Shown here one piece after another: positions 33,412 to 41,849 of a stretch of DNA of 64,000 nucleotides; within the stretch, counting starts at the first letter, position 1, and every line of letters begins with the position of its first letter. Made by a program: the position numbers and the translations under genes. Under the pieces are notes generated by a model. That model was given only the letters and a program-made list of their open reading frames with translations. It was not told the DNA's origin and did not search any database. This stretch comes from Antarcticimicrobium sp033791545 (lineage in GTDB: Bacteria; Pseudomonadota; Alphaproteobacteria; Rhodobacterales; Rhodobacteraceae), in NCBI GenBank assembly GCA_033791545.1, contig JASJGL010000061.1, positions 1 to 64,000 on the forward strand, read 5' to 3'.

Positions 33412-34698
33412 ATGGATACGATTTTCGCGTTGGCCACGGCGCGCGGCAAGGCTGGCGTGGCGGTCATTCGTCTTTCCGGGCCGGCGGCGCATTCCGCTGC
33501 GGCCCAGCTGGGGGGGGGGATCCTGCCAGCACGCGGCATGGTGTTGCGCAAGCTTCGCGATGAGACCGGCGCAGCGCTGGATGAGGGTCTTATTCTGACC
33601 TTTTCGAAACCCGCAAGCTTTACGGGCGAGGATGTTGCTGAGCTTCAGGTGCATGGCAGTTTGGCCGGTGTAGCCGGGATCTTGGCGGCACTTGGTCAAG
33701 TTGAAGGGCTGCGGCTGGCCAACCCAGGCGAGTTTACCCGCCGTGCGCTTGAAAACGGGAAATTGGATTTGGCCCAGGTCGAGGGTCTGGCTGACCTGAT
33801 TGATGCAGAGACCGAGGCGCAACGGAAACAGGCGCATGATCTTTTGGACGGCGCATTGGGCCGGGTTGCGGAAGGTTGGCGGCGTGATCTGATACGCGCG
33901 GCAGCCCTGGTTGAGGCCGTGATCGATTTTGCCGATGAAGACGTGCCCACGGATGTAACACCCGAGGTGATGGCGCTGCTTGACCGGGTGGAGCGTGAAT
34001 TGCTGGTACAGACTTCTGGTGTCAGGATGGCTGAACGCATCCGAGAGGGGTTCGAGGTGGCGATCATTGGCGCTCCGAATGCTGGCAAATCAACTCTGCT
34101 CAATGCTCTGGCAGGGCGTGACGCTGCGATCATCTCGGAACATGCGGGGACGACACGGGATGTGATCGAGGTACGGATGGACCTTGAGGGGCTGCCGGTC
34201 ACCTTACTGGATACAGCGGGCTTGAGGGAAACAGCGGACGCGGTCGAAGGGATCGGGATTGCCCTTGCCCGAAAACGTGCCGAGGCGGCTGATTTGCGTG
34301 TTTTTCTGGCCGAGGATGGCGAAGATCTGGACGTTGCAGTGCAGCCGGGGGATATTCATGCCCTGCCAAAAGCCGATCAACGGGCGGATAAATCGTGCGC
34401 AGTGTCCGGCGTAACCGGTGAGGGGTTGGACTGGTTGACCCGAGAAATCGGGAAAACCTTGGCTGATCGTTCGGCCAGTGCGGGTTTGGCGACTCGGGAG
34501 AGGCACAGGGAGGCGATGCAGCGGGCCTTGTTGTCGCTTTCGTCAGCGCGGGCCATTTTGAACACCGGTCCAGATATGTATGATATTGCAGCGGAAGAGA
34601 TGAGAAATGCGATTCGTGCCCTTGAATCTCTCGTCGGTCGCATTGATGTGGAAAATCTACTTGATGAAATATTTGCCAGTTTCTGTCTGGGAAAATAG
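33412..34698 (+). CDS. mnmE: tRNA uridine-34 modification GTPase MnmE
   Basis: A 428-residue GTPase that with MnmG adds cmnm5 groups to U34 of tRNAs. The N-terminal tetrahydrofolate-binding domain has AGVAVIRLSGPAAHSA. The G domain shows G1 GAPNAGKSTLLN (about 223-234), G2 AGTTRDVIE and G3 DTAGLRET. The G4 region is degenerate to read by eye. It ends in FCLGK, carrying the catalytic C-terminal cysteine. The start ATG has GGAG about 8 bases upstream. mnmG begins 3 bases after its stop. Confidence 0.96.
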   Translation: MDTIFALATARGKAGVAVIRLSGPAAHSAAAQLGGGILPARGMVLRKLRDETGAALDEGLILTFSKPASFTGEDVAELQVHGSLAGVAGILAALGQVEGLRLANPGEFTRRALENGKLDLAQVEGLADLIDAETEAQRKQAHDLLDGALGRVAEGWRRDLIRAAALVEAVIDFADEDVPTDVTPEVMALLDRVERELLVQTSGVRMAERIREGFEVAIIGAPNAGKSTLLNALAGRDAAIISEHAGTTRDVIEVRMDLEGLPVTLLDTAGLRETADAVEGIGIALARKRAEAADLRVFLAEDGEDLDVAVQPGDIHALPKADQRADKSCAVSGVTGEGLDWLTREIGKTLADRSASAGLATRERHREAMQRALLSLSSARAILNTGPDMYDIAAEEMRNAIRALESLVGRIDVENLLDEIFASFCLGK

Positions 34699-34701
34699 GG
34701 A

Positions 34702-36579
34702 GTGTTTCACGTGAAACATTCAGGGTTTGATGTCGTCGTGATCGGTGGCGGCCACGCCGGGGCCGAAGCCGCGCATGCTGCGGCGCGAATGGGCGTGACG
34801 GTTGCGTTGGTGACCTTGACCCGCGACGGAATCGGGGTGATGTCGTGTAATCCGGCCATTGGTGGATTGGGGAAGGGCCATCTTGTCCGCGAGATCGACG
34901 CACTAGACGGTGTGATGGGTCGGGTGGCTGACAAGGCGGGGATCCAGTTTCGCCTGCTGAACCGGCGCAAGGGACCCGCAGTTCAGGGCCCGCGGGCACA
35001 GGCGGATCGCGTGATATATCGGACCGCGATGCTCGCCGAGACTGTCGCGCGCCCCGGCCTGACAATCGTCGAGGGCGAAGCTACCGATTTTCTTATGGCA
35101 GGGGATAGAGTTTCGGGCGTTGTTCTGGCTGACGGGTCTGAGATTTCGGCCAGTGCTGTTGTCCTGACCACGGGCACCTTTCTGCGGGGTGTCATTCATA
35201 TCGGTGATGTTTCTCACCCCGGGGGGAGGATGGGGGACAGGCCGTCGGTCAAACTGGCTGAACGAATCGATTCGTTCAACTTGCCGCTGGGTCGGCTGAA
35301 AACAGGGACGCCGCCGCGCCTTGATGGGCGAACGATTAAATGGGACGGGTTGCAAATACAGCCGGGGGATGATGACCCGGTCATGTTCTCATTTCTGTCA
35401 CGAGGAGTTGAGGCGCCGCAAATATCTTGCGGGATTACGCATACAAACCCGCATACTCATGAAATAATTGAAAGAAATCTTAAGCGATCGGCTATGTACG
35501 GGGGCCATATCGAGGGAATAGGACCGCGTTATTGTCCGTCAATCGAGGACAAGATCGTTCGCTTCAGCGAAAAGACGTCGCACCAGATATTCCTTGAACC
35601 GGAAAGTGTAAGCGGTCACACGGTCTATCCGAATGGAATCTCGACCTCTCTGCCTGAGTCGGTTCAGGAAGAGTATGTGCACTCCATTGCAGGTCTGGAA
35701 CAGGCGGTGATCTTACAGCCAGGTTATGCGATTGAATATGATTACGTCGATCCCCGCGCCCTGACGATGGAACTTCGCGTCAAGGATATACCCGGTCTAT
35801 ACCTCGCGGGTCAAATCAATGGAACCACAGGATATGAGGAGGCGGCGGCTCAGGGCCTTGTTGCCGGCCTCAATGCCGCGCGGGCGGTTCAGGGACGGGA
35901 CCCTGCGGTTTTTCGGCGGTCTGATAGTTATATCGGGGTCATGATCGACGATTTGACAACCCGGGGGGTGACGGAACCGTATCGCATGTTCACCTCTCGC
36001 GCAGAGTTTCGGCTCTCTCTTCGTGCCGATAATGCGGATCAAAGATTGACGCCTCTGGGCCTCGAAATTGGATGTGTAGATGAGGATCGAAAAATCGTAT
36101 TCCTCGACAAGATGGATAGACTGGGGCGTGCTCGCACGCGACTTACGGATCATGACTATACGCCAAAGCAAGTGGCTGCAGTTGGTATTCGCATCAATCA
36201 GGATGGAACGCGGCGGACAGGAATGGATATTCTGGCGTTTCCGGACGTGAACTTCGCCGATCTTATCGAGCTGGATCCGGATCTGAGCGCCGTTGATGAC
36301 GAGGTGCGGAGCCAGCTAGAGCGCGAGGCACTTTATATAAACTATATTGAGCGACAGCAAAAGGATATTGATGCCGTTCGGAGGGATGAAATGCGCCGTT
36401 TCCCAGCGGATTTCGATTATATGGGGATCGAAGGCTTGTCGAATGAACTGAAGTCCAAGCTTTCTCTGGCACGCCCCGGAAATCTTGCACAGGCAGCGCG
36501 TGTTGACGGGATGACTCCTGCTGCTCTCGCGTTGCTCCTGTCCTGGATCCGGCGCGTTCCAGAGGCGCGTCAAGCATGA
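34702..36579 (+). CDS. mnmG: tRNA uridine-5-carboxymethylaminomethyl synthase MnmG
   Basis: A 625-residue FAD protein that works with MnmE on tRNA U34. The FAD loop is VVVIGGGHAGAEAAHAAARM. CNPAIGGLGKGHLVREIDAL and TTGTFLRGVIHIG follow, and the C-terminal MnmE-binding helices include GIEGLSNELKSKL. The first codons, GTG TTT CAC GTG AAA CAT, are a perfect parS palindrome. GTG 34702 gives the MFHVKH start seen in relatives, but AGGGAG is better spaced (8 bases) for the GTG at 34711, so the true start is uncertain. Codon use is AT-richer than in distant neighbours. The stop overlaps rsmG by 4 bases. Confidence 0.95.
   Translation: MFHVKHSGFDVVVIGGGHAGAEAAHAAARMGVTVALVTLTRDGIGVMSCNPAIGGLGKGHLVREIDALDGVMGRVADKAGIQFRLLNRRKGPAVQGPRAQADRVIYRTAMLAETVARPGLTIVEGEATDFLMAGDRVSGVVLADGSEISASAVVLTTGTFLRGVIHIGDVSHPGGRMGDRPSVKLAERIDSFNLPLGRLKTGTPPRLDGRTIKWDGLQIQPGDDDPVMFSFLSRGVEAPQISCGITHTNPHTHEIIERNLKRSAMYGGHIEGIGPRYCPSIEDKIVRFSEKTSHQIFLEPESVSGHTVYPNGISTSLPESVQEEYVHSIAGLEQAVILQPGYAIEYDYVDPRALTMELRVKDIPGLYLAGQINGTTGYEEAAAQGLVAGLNAARAVQGRDPAVFRRSDSYIGVMIDDLTTRGVTEPYRMFTSRAEFRLSLRADNADQRLTPLGLEIGCVDEDRKIVFLDKMDRLGRARTRLTDHDYTPKQVAAVGIRINQDGTRRTGMDILAFPDVNFADLIELDPDLSAVDDEVRSQLEREALYINYIERQQKDIDAVRRDEMRRFPADFDYMGIEGLSNELKSKLSLARPGNLAQAARVDGMTPAALALLLSWIRRVPEARQA
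34703..34718. promoter_or_regulatory. parS: parS centromere site (perfect 16-bp palindrome) at the start of mnmG
   Basis: TGTTTCACGTGAAACA is the consensus chromosomal parS recognised by ParB. It encodes the FHVKH residues at the MnmG N-terminus. It is 3.3 kb before parB. Confidence 0.93.
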
Positions 36580-37196
36580 GCGGCGAGGCCGGTTCTTCCG
36601 CAAGCTTGGATGTTTCACGTGAAACAATGGATCGGTTAAATCGATTTGTGGCTGTGCTTGAAAAGTGGAATCCGCGGATCAACTTAGTTTCGCGCAACAG
36701 TATGTCAGAGGTCTGGACACGCCATATCGCGGATTCTCTGCAGGTCTTCAAATGCACAACCCCAACGGGGCACTGGGTTGATCTGGGCAGTGGCGGTGGA
36801 TTTCCAGGCCTTGTTATTGCTATTCTCGCAAAAGAGATAGCCCCGGATCTGCGCGTGACGCTGGTTGAAAGCGATCAGCGCAAATCAGTCTTTTTGCGGA
36901 CGGCGGCTCGGGAAGCGGGGGTCCGCTGCACAGTACTTTCCGAGCGAATCGAGACTTTGGAACCGCAAGGGGCCGATATCATATCCGCGCGGGCTTTGGC
37001 CGATCTTGAGATGCTGCTGGAATATGCAGAACGACACTTGAAACCAAGTGGGGTGGCGCTGTTTCCAAAAGGTGCCACTTGGGAAAAAGAGTGTCTCGCA
37101 GCGCGCCAAGGATGGAATTTCAACGCTGAGCAGATTACCAGTAAAACAGATCCCGATGCCGTGATCCTGAAAATCGAAGGAGTGTCGCGTGTCTGA
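36576..37196 (+). CDS. rsmG: 16S rRNA (guanine-527-N7)-methyltransferase RsmG
   Basis: A 206-residue SAM-dependent enzyme (GidB) that methylates G527 of 16S rRNA. The family segment VLEKWNPRINLVSRNS lies near residue 30. The SAM loop VDLGSGGGFPGLVIAIL is near residue 69, with ISARALADLEMLLEYAE later. Codons 12-17 (DVSRET) are written in a perfect parS palindrome. It overlaps mnmG by 4 bases and parA by 8. Confidence 0.96.
   Translation: MSGEAGSSASLDVSRETMDRLNRFVAVLEKWNPRINLVSRNSMSEVWTRHIADSLQVFKCTTPTGHWVDLGSGGGFPGLVIAILAKEIAPDLRVTLVESDQRKSVFLRTAAREAGVRCTVLSERIETLEPQGADIISARALADLEMLLEYAERHLKPSGVALFPKGATWEKECLAARQGWNFNAEQITSKTDPDAVILKIEGVSRV
36611..36626. promoter_or_regulatory. parS: parS centromere site (perfect 16-bp palindrome) inside rsmG
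   Basis: A second exact copy of TGTTTCACGTGAAACA, in a different reading phase from the mnmG copy, here encoding VSRET. It lies 1.9 kb from the first and 1.4 kb before parB. Confidence 0.93.
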
Positions 37197-37998
37197 CCTG
37201 TCCCGCCCACGAGGGCCGAGAATTATCGCCGTCGCCAACCAAAAGGGTGGCGTTGGAAAAACGACGACAGCGATCAACCTGGCGGCAGCGCTGGTTGAAA
37301 ACGGAAAGCGGGTTCTCGTTGTGGACATTGATCCGCAGGGCAATGCCTCGACCGGGCTAGGGATTGAGCCGTCAGAGCGTGATATGACGACCTATGAACT
37401 TTTGGTGGAAGATCTGCCGTTGGACGAGGTGATCCAACCCACCAACATCGATGGACTGTCGATCATTCCGGCCACCGTCGACCTTAGCTCTGCGGATATC
37501 GAGTTGATGTCGAACGAAAAACGCAGCTTTCTGCTTCATGACGCCCTGCGACAGCCGGCAATGGATGGCTTTAATCTCGATTATGTCCTGATTGACTGCC
37601 CTCCGTCGTTGAACCTGCTGACAGTCAACGCGATGGTCGCCGCGCATTCGGTCCTGGTTCCGCTTCAAAGCGAATTTTTTGCCCTCGAAGGGTTGTCGCA
37701 GCTGATGCTGACGATTCGCGAGGTGCGGCAAACAGCCAATCCAAATCTTCGGATCGAGGGCGTGATTCTTACCATGTATGACCGGCGCAACAACCTATCC
37801 CAACAGGTGGAGCAGGATGCGCGGGAATATCTGGGTGACTTGGTGTTCAAGACGGTGATTCCCCGCAATGTTCGGGTGAGCGAGGCGCCCTCATATGCAA
37901 TGCCGGTATTGAGCTACGATACTGGTTCGCAAGGGGCGATCGCCTATCGCGCTTTGGCGCGAGAAATGATCGGAAAACACGAAAAAATTGCCGCCTGA
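37189..37998 (+). CDS. parA: Chromosome partitioning ATPase ParA
   Basis: A 269-residue deviant-Walker ATPase that moves ParB-parS complexes along the nucleoid. The Walker A is VANQKGGVGKTTTAINL (about residues 15-31) with the signature Lys, Walker A' is VVDIDPQGNASTG and Walker B is LIDCPPSLNLLTVNA. The short N-terminus, without a helix-turn-helix, marks the chromosomal type (ParA/Soj). It overlaps rsmG by 8 bases and precedes parB by 20 bases. Confidence 0.97.
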   Translation: MSDLSRPRGPRIIAVANQKGGVGKTTTAINLAAALVENGKRVLVVDIDPQGNASTGLGIEPSERDMTTYELLVEDLPLDEVIQPTNIDGLSIIPATVDLSSADIELMSNEKRSFLLHDALRQPAMDGFNLDYVLIDCPPSLNLLTVNAMVAAHSVLVPLQSEFFALEGLSQLMLTIREVRQTANPNLRIEGVILTMYDRRNNLSQQVEQDAREYLGDLVFKTVIPRNVRVSEAPSYAMPVLSYDTGSQGAIAYRALAREMIGKHEKIAA

Positions 37999-38018
37999 GG
38001 GGCATGAAGGGGAGCATA

Positions 38019-38918
38019 ATGGCTGAGAAAAAGAACAGACCCCGCGGGCTCGGGCGTGGATTGTCGGCGCTGATGGCGGATGTTACTACTGAACCTGCCC
38101 AGTCCGGGGATCAGGCGCTGCGTCGTGCGGATGGCCAGGTGCCGATCGAACAGCTCAAACCAAATCCAAATCAGCCACGGCGGACGTTCGATCCCAAGAA
38201 TTTGGAGGATCTTGCGGCCTCGATCCGTGAAAAAGGCATCCTTCAGCCTTTGATTGTCCGCCCGGATGCGAACGGTGGCTATGAAATTGTCGCTGGTGAA
38301 CGCCGTTGGCGCGCCGCGCAACAGGCGCAATTGCATCTGGTTCCGGTTCTGATTCGCGATCTGGACGACACCGAAGTGTTGGAAATCGCGATTATAGAGA
38401 ATATCCAACGTGCTGATTTGAACGCGGTCGAAGAGGCCTCTGGATACCGCCAGCTTATGGACAAGTTTGGTCATACGCAGGAAAAGCTGGCCGAGGCGCT
38501 TGGAAAAAGCCGAAGCCATATCGCCAACCTGTTGCGGCTGTTGTCTTTGCCTGAGGATGTGCAATCTCTGGTCAAGAATGGCGACCTCTCGGCCGGGCAT
38601 GCGCGGGCCCTGATCACACTGGATAACCCGTCGGAACTGGCCAAGACCGTGGTGCGCGATGGATTGTCGGTGCGTGCGACCGAAGCCTTGGTCAAAAAGC
38701 AGCAGCAAGGCGATACCGCGCCGTCCATCTCCAAGCCGCGATCTGGAAAAGGATCGGAAAAGGATGCAGATACCCGCGCGCTTGAGGGAGATCTGTCAGC
38801 GATGTTGGGTATGAACGTTGCAATTAACCACGAACCGGGCGGCGAGGTGGGGGTCGTTACGATTCGCTATACCACGTTGGATCAATTGGACGATCTTTGC
38901 GGGCGACTCAGCCGTTAG
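38019..38918 (+). CDS. parB: Chromosome partitioning protein ParB
   Basis: A 299-residue CTPase and parS-binding protein. RGLGRGLSALMAD is the ParA-contacting N-terminus. LKPNPNQPRRTFD and GERRWRAAQ lie in the CTP-binding domain. The helix-turn-helix is TQEKLAEALGKSRSHIANLL, and a C-terminal dimer domain closes it. ATG 38019 is used, with GGGGAG 5 bases upstream; ATG 38004 is poorer. The parS sites in mnmG, rsmG and hemW are its expected targets. Confidence 0.96.
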   Translation: MAEKKNRPRGLGRGLSALMADVTTEPAQSGDQALRRADGQVPIEQLKPNPNQPRRTFDPKNLEDLAASIREKGILQPLIVRPDANGGYEIVAGERRWRAAQQAQLHLVPVLIRDLDDTEVLEIAIIENIQRADLNAVEEASGYRQLMDKFGHTQEKLAEALGKSRSHIANLLRLLSLPEDVQSLVKNGDLSAGHARALITLDNPSELAKTVVRDGLSVRATEALVKKQQQGDTAPSISKPRSGKGSEKDADTRALEGDLSAMLGMNVAINHEPGGEVGVVTIRYTTLDQLDDLCGRLSR

Positions 38919-39261
38919 GGCGGGTCCAGATGAAAATCAAGACGCCGCTCAGAACCACTGCCTGAATCGCCAAGAGCGTGATTGCGAGCCCGAATAGCAG
39001 CGAAAGCATGAAAACGGCGACGATGGAGAGCGTCGCCACGCGTTTCGCTCTTGGGTGAATTGCGCCACTGCGCGCCCAGTCTTCGATCACTGGGCCAAAA
39101 CTGGGGTGGCTAAGGATCCAGGTATGCAAGCGGGGCGAAGATCGCGCGAACAGAAAACTGGCCAGCAGCAGGAACGGTACGGTCGGAAGCAGCGGCAAAA
39201 ACACCCCGATCAGAGCAAGCCCGACGCAGAGTGTTCCCAAACTGGCCCAGACAAAGCGCAT
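38908..39261 (-). CDS. DUF454 (YbaN-like) membrane protein
   Basis: A 117-residue inner-membrane protein. The first hydrophobic hairpin spans about 5-40 (LGTLCVGLALIGVFLPLLPT then VPFLLLASFLFARSS), and two more segments lie at 77-110. The LPLLPTVPFLLLA motif and the HPSFGPVIEDWARSGAI stretch are diagnostic of the YbaN family, which has no fixed role. Its 3' end overlaps parB, on the opposite strand, by 11 bases. It follows hemW by 3 bases and probably shares its transcript. Confidence 0.85.
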   Translation of the reverse strand: MRFVWASLGTLCVGLALIGVFLPLLPTVPFLLLASFLFARSSPRLHTWILSHPSFGPVIEDWARSGAIHPRAKRVATLSIVAVFMLSLLFGLAITLLAIQAVVLSGVLIFIWTRPNG

Positions 39262-39264
39262 GTT

Positions 39265-40434
39265 CTACCCCGCCAAAAGCTCGCGAAGGATTGCGTTTAA
39301 CACCGGACGGCCCTGTGTGGTGACTGTCAGACGGTTTCCAGACAGCTGGATCATCCCCAAGTCCTCAAGATCGGAGATGCGGGCAGCGGGCAGGGTGGTG
39401 CCCGTAATCGCTGTGAAACGATCAACATCTATACCTTCAGTGAGGCGGAGACACATCATGACGTATTCGCATCCCTGATCTTGAGGCGAAAGGCTATATC
39501 GCTTCGATTCACCGATCTCTCGGGCGACTGAATCGAGCCACGCGGTGGGGTTTCGGACCGATTCGGTCGCAAATCGGGCTGAATTCCGCGTGATCCGCCC
39601 GTGGGCCCCTGGTCCGATACCGACATAATCGCCATAGCGCCAGTATACCAGATTATGACGCGATTCTGACCCCGGCCGCGCATGGTTCGACACTTCATAG
39701 GCCGGCATTCCATAGGCTTCGCAGATCTCCTGCGTGGCGAAATACATATCGGCAGACAGGTCGTCATCAGGCAGCCCGCGCAGTTTTCCGGCGTTATATC
39801 GATCGCCAAACGCCGTGCCCTGTTCGACGGTGAGCTGGTAGAGCGACAGATGATCCACCGCCATCGACAGCGCCTCGGTCAATTCTGCCCGCCAATCCGC
39901 CAGTGTTTGCTCCTGTCGGGCATAGATCAGGTCAAAACTGACCCGATCAAAGCAGTTCTGCGCGATTTCAAACGCTGCGCGTGCCTCAGCGACTGTATGG
40001 ATTCGACCCAACCGCCGCAGGTCGGTGTCATTCATCGCCTGAATTCCCATCGACACCCGGTTGACGCCAGCATCACGGAACCCGGAAAAGCGTCCGGCTT
40101 CGACCGATCCGGGATTGGCCTCCAGCGTGATTTCGATGTCATTGGCGAAGGACCAGTGGTGACGGGCGGCTGCGATCACTGCCGCGACGGTGTCGGGGGC
40201 CATTAGGCTGGGCGTTCCACCACCAAAATAGATCGAGGTCAAAACCCGGCCCGGCGTCTCGGTCGCAGCGCGCTCTAGCTCACTTAGATAGGCTCTAACC
40301 CAAGCGGATTGGTCAATTTCACGTGAAACATGGCTGTTGAAATCGCAATAGGGGCATTTGGCCTGACAAAATGGCCAATGCACATAGAGACCAAAGCCCC
40401 CATTGCGCCAGTCTTCAACCGAAACAGCCGGCAA
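39265..40434 (-). CDS. hemW: HemW, radical SAM haem chaperone (coproporphyrinogen oxidase-like)
   Basis: A 389-residue radical SAM protein. The 4Fe-4S motif CQAKCPYC has cysteines 23, 27 and 30. IYFGGGTPSLM and ITLEANPGSVEAGRF follow, and NLVYWRYGDYVGIGPGAHG sits near residue 265. HemW delivers haem and lacks features needed for coproporphyrinogen oxidation; older annotations call it HemN. I see no ATG in a suitable place. TTG 40434, with GAGAAG nearby, gives MPAVSVEDWRNGGFG and overlaps rdgB by 20 bases. A parS-like sequence is inside the gene. Confidence 0.9.
   Translation of the reverse strand: MPAVSVEDWRNGGFGLYVHWPFCQAKCPYCDFNSHVSREIDQSAWVRAYLSELERAATETPGRVLTSIYFGGGTPSLMAPDTVAAVIAAARHHWSFANDIEITLEANPGSVEAGRFSGFRDAGVNRVSMGIQAMNDTDLRRLGRIHTVAEARAAFEIAQNCFDRVSFDLIYARQEQTLADWRAELTEALSMAVDHLSLYQLTVEQGTAFGDRYNAGKLRGLPDDDLSADMYFATQEICEAYGMPAYEVSNHARPGSESRHNLVYWRYGDYVGIGPGAHGRITRNSARFATESVRNPTAWLDSVAREIGESKRYSLSPQDQGCEYVMMCLRLTEGIDVDRFTAITGTTLPAARISDLEDLGMIQLSGNRLTVTTQGRPVLNAILRELLAG
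40315..40330. promoter_or_regulatory. parS: Near-perfect parS-like site inside hemW
   Basis: AATTTCACGTGAAACA matches the two perfect parS copies at 14 of 16 positions, keeping the TTTCACGTGAAA core. It encodes HVSREI just after the HemW cysteine motif. It lies 1.4 kb after parB. Confidence 0.75.
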
Positions 40435-41026
40435 CGAACTTCTCAACCGCGCGGGCGCGGTGGCTGATCTTGTTCTTTTCCCACCGGTCCATTTCGCCAA
40501 AGGTGATCTCATAGCCGTCCGGCACAAAGATCGGGTCATAGCCGTGGCCCTGATCACCGCGCATCGGCCAGACGACCTGACCGGGCATCACACCTTCGAA
40601 AACCTCGTCGTGGCCATCGGGCCAAGCCAGCACCAAGGTACACCGAAATTGCGCGCTGCGCGGGTGAGGGGCGTTGCAGGCTTCAAGTTCGTCATGGGTA
40701 CGGGTCATTGCCATGATAAAATCGCGGCCATCGGGGGTTTCAGCCCAATCTGCGGTATAAACACCCGGCGCGCCGTTCAGCGCGTCGATGCTGAGGCCCG
40801 AATCATCCGACAACGCCGGCAGATTGGTGGCCTTCGCTGCGGCATGGGCCTTGATCCGCGCATTGCCGATGAATGTGTCCTCGGTTTCTTCCGGTTCGGA
40901 GAGGTTCAATTCACTGGCGCCCACGACCGAGACGCCAAACGGGGCGAGCAGCGCGCGCATCTCGTCGAGTTTTCCGGCGTTATGGGTCGCGATCAGCAGC
41001 CGATCACCGGTGAATTTCCGGGTCAT
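40415..41026 (-). CDS. rdgB: RdgB/HAM1 family non-canonical purine NTP pyrophosphatase
   Basis: A 203-residue enzyme that removes dITP, XTP and dHAPTP from nucleotide pools. The N-terminal THNAGKLDEMRALL, the EETEDTFIGNARIKAHAAA segment, ALSDDSGLSIDALNGAPGVY and the late GHGYDPIFVPDGY with SHRARA are the family markers. It overlaps rph by 4 bases and contains the hemW start. Confidence 0.95.
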   Translation of the reverse strand: MTRKFTGDRLLIATHNAGKLDEMRALLAPFGVSVVGASELNLSEPEETEDTFIGNARIKAHAAAKATNLPALSDDSGLSIDALNGAPGVYTADWAETPDGRDFIMAMTRTHDELEACNAPHPRSAQFRCTLVLAWPDGHDEVFEGVMPGQVVWPMRGDQGHGYDPIFVPDGYEITFGEMDRWEKNKISHRARAVEKFVAGCFG

Positions 41027-41736
41027 GCGCAGGCGGCTTTTTGCAGGGCGACCAGCTCACCCACACCCTTTTCGGCGAGGTCCATCAGTTGGTTCATCTG
41101 ATCGCGGTTGAAGGTCGAGCCTTCTGCGGACATCTGCACTTCGATCAGGCGACCCGAACCGGTCAGGATGAAGTTACCATCAACCCCGGCTTCGCTATCC
41201 TCGGGATAGTCCAGATCAAGCACGGTTTGCCCGGCATAGATACCACAGCTGACTGCCGCAACCGGGTCTATCAGGGGATCAGAGATGACATCACCGGCTT
41301 TCATCAGCTTGTTCACCGCGAGCCGCAGAGCGACCCAACCGCCGGTGATCGAGGCACAGCGGGTGCCGCCGTCGGCCTGAATCACGTCGCAGTCAATGGT
41401 GATCTGCCGCTCGCCCAAGGCCACGCGATCGACACCGGCGCGCAGGCTGCGCCCGATCAGCCGCTGGATTTCAACGGTGCGTCCACCTTGCTTACCTACT
41501 GCGGCTTCTCGCCGCATGCGGGTGTTGGTTGCACGCGGCAACATGCCGTACTCGGCCGTGACCCATCCCAGGCCAGAGCCTTTGACAAAAGGGGGTACCC
41601 GGGCTTCAAGCGTCGCGGTACACAGCACATGGGTGTCGCCCATGCGGATCATGCAAGAGCCTTCAGCATGTTTTGTTATGTCCGTTTCGATTGAAACTGG
41701 CCGCAGTTCGCTTAAATCTCGTCCGGAGGGTCGCAT
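41023..41736 (-). CDS. rph: Ribonuclease PH
   Basis: A 237-residue hexameric phosphorolytic 3'-5' exoribonuclease that trims tRNA 3' ends. The start is MRPSGRDLSELRPVSIE. GLGWVTAEYGMLPRATNTRM and the phosphate-binding GRTVEIQRLIGRSLRAGVD lie in the N-terminal half. CDVIQADGGTRCASITGGW and VDGNFILTGSGRLIEVQ follow. GGAGG precedes the ATG by 5 bases. It heads the leftward rph-rdgB-hemW group and is divergent from hrcA. Confidence 0.96.
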   Translation of the reverse strand: MRPSGRDLSELRPVSIETDITKHAEGSCMIRMGDTHVLCTATLEARVPPFVKGSGLGWVTAEYGMLPRATNTRMRREAAVGKQGGRTVEIQRLIGRSLRAGVDRVALGERQITIDCDVIQADGGTRCASITGGWVALRLAVNKLMKAGDVISDPLIDPVAAVSCGIYAGQTVLDLDYPEDSEAGVDGNFILTGSGRLIEVQMSAEGSTFNRDQMNQLMDLAEKGVGELVALQKAACA

Positions 41737-41797
41737 GGGAATTCCTTTTCTGATCGGCGTCGGGATACCGTTGTGCCCGACCGGGATGCAACCCCGA

Positions 41798-41826
41798 TTG
41801 ACCTTCTGTATATGTGGTCTTTAATG
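41798..41826 (+). promoter_or_regulatory. Possible promoter of hrcA-grpE
   Basis: TTGACC (41798-41803), a 17-base spacer and TTAATG (41821-41826) precede the hrcA ATG by 23 bases. I searched the 113-base gap for a CIRCE element and found none. Confidence 0.4.
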
Positions 41827-41849
41827 GCGCACCGCCAGAGGTGACGCAG

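Noticed and set aside
31794..33551. 585-codon minus-strand frame across hemJ and rho
   Set aside because: Spans two well-supported plus-strand genes and has no recognisable domain.
41737..41849. CIRCE operator upstream of hrcA
   Set aside because: No TTAGCACTC-N9-GAGTGCTAA dyad or close variant is present.
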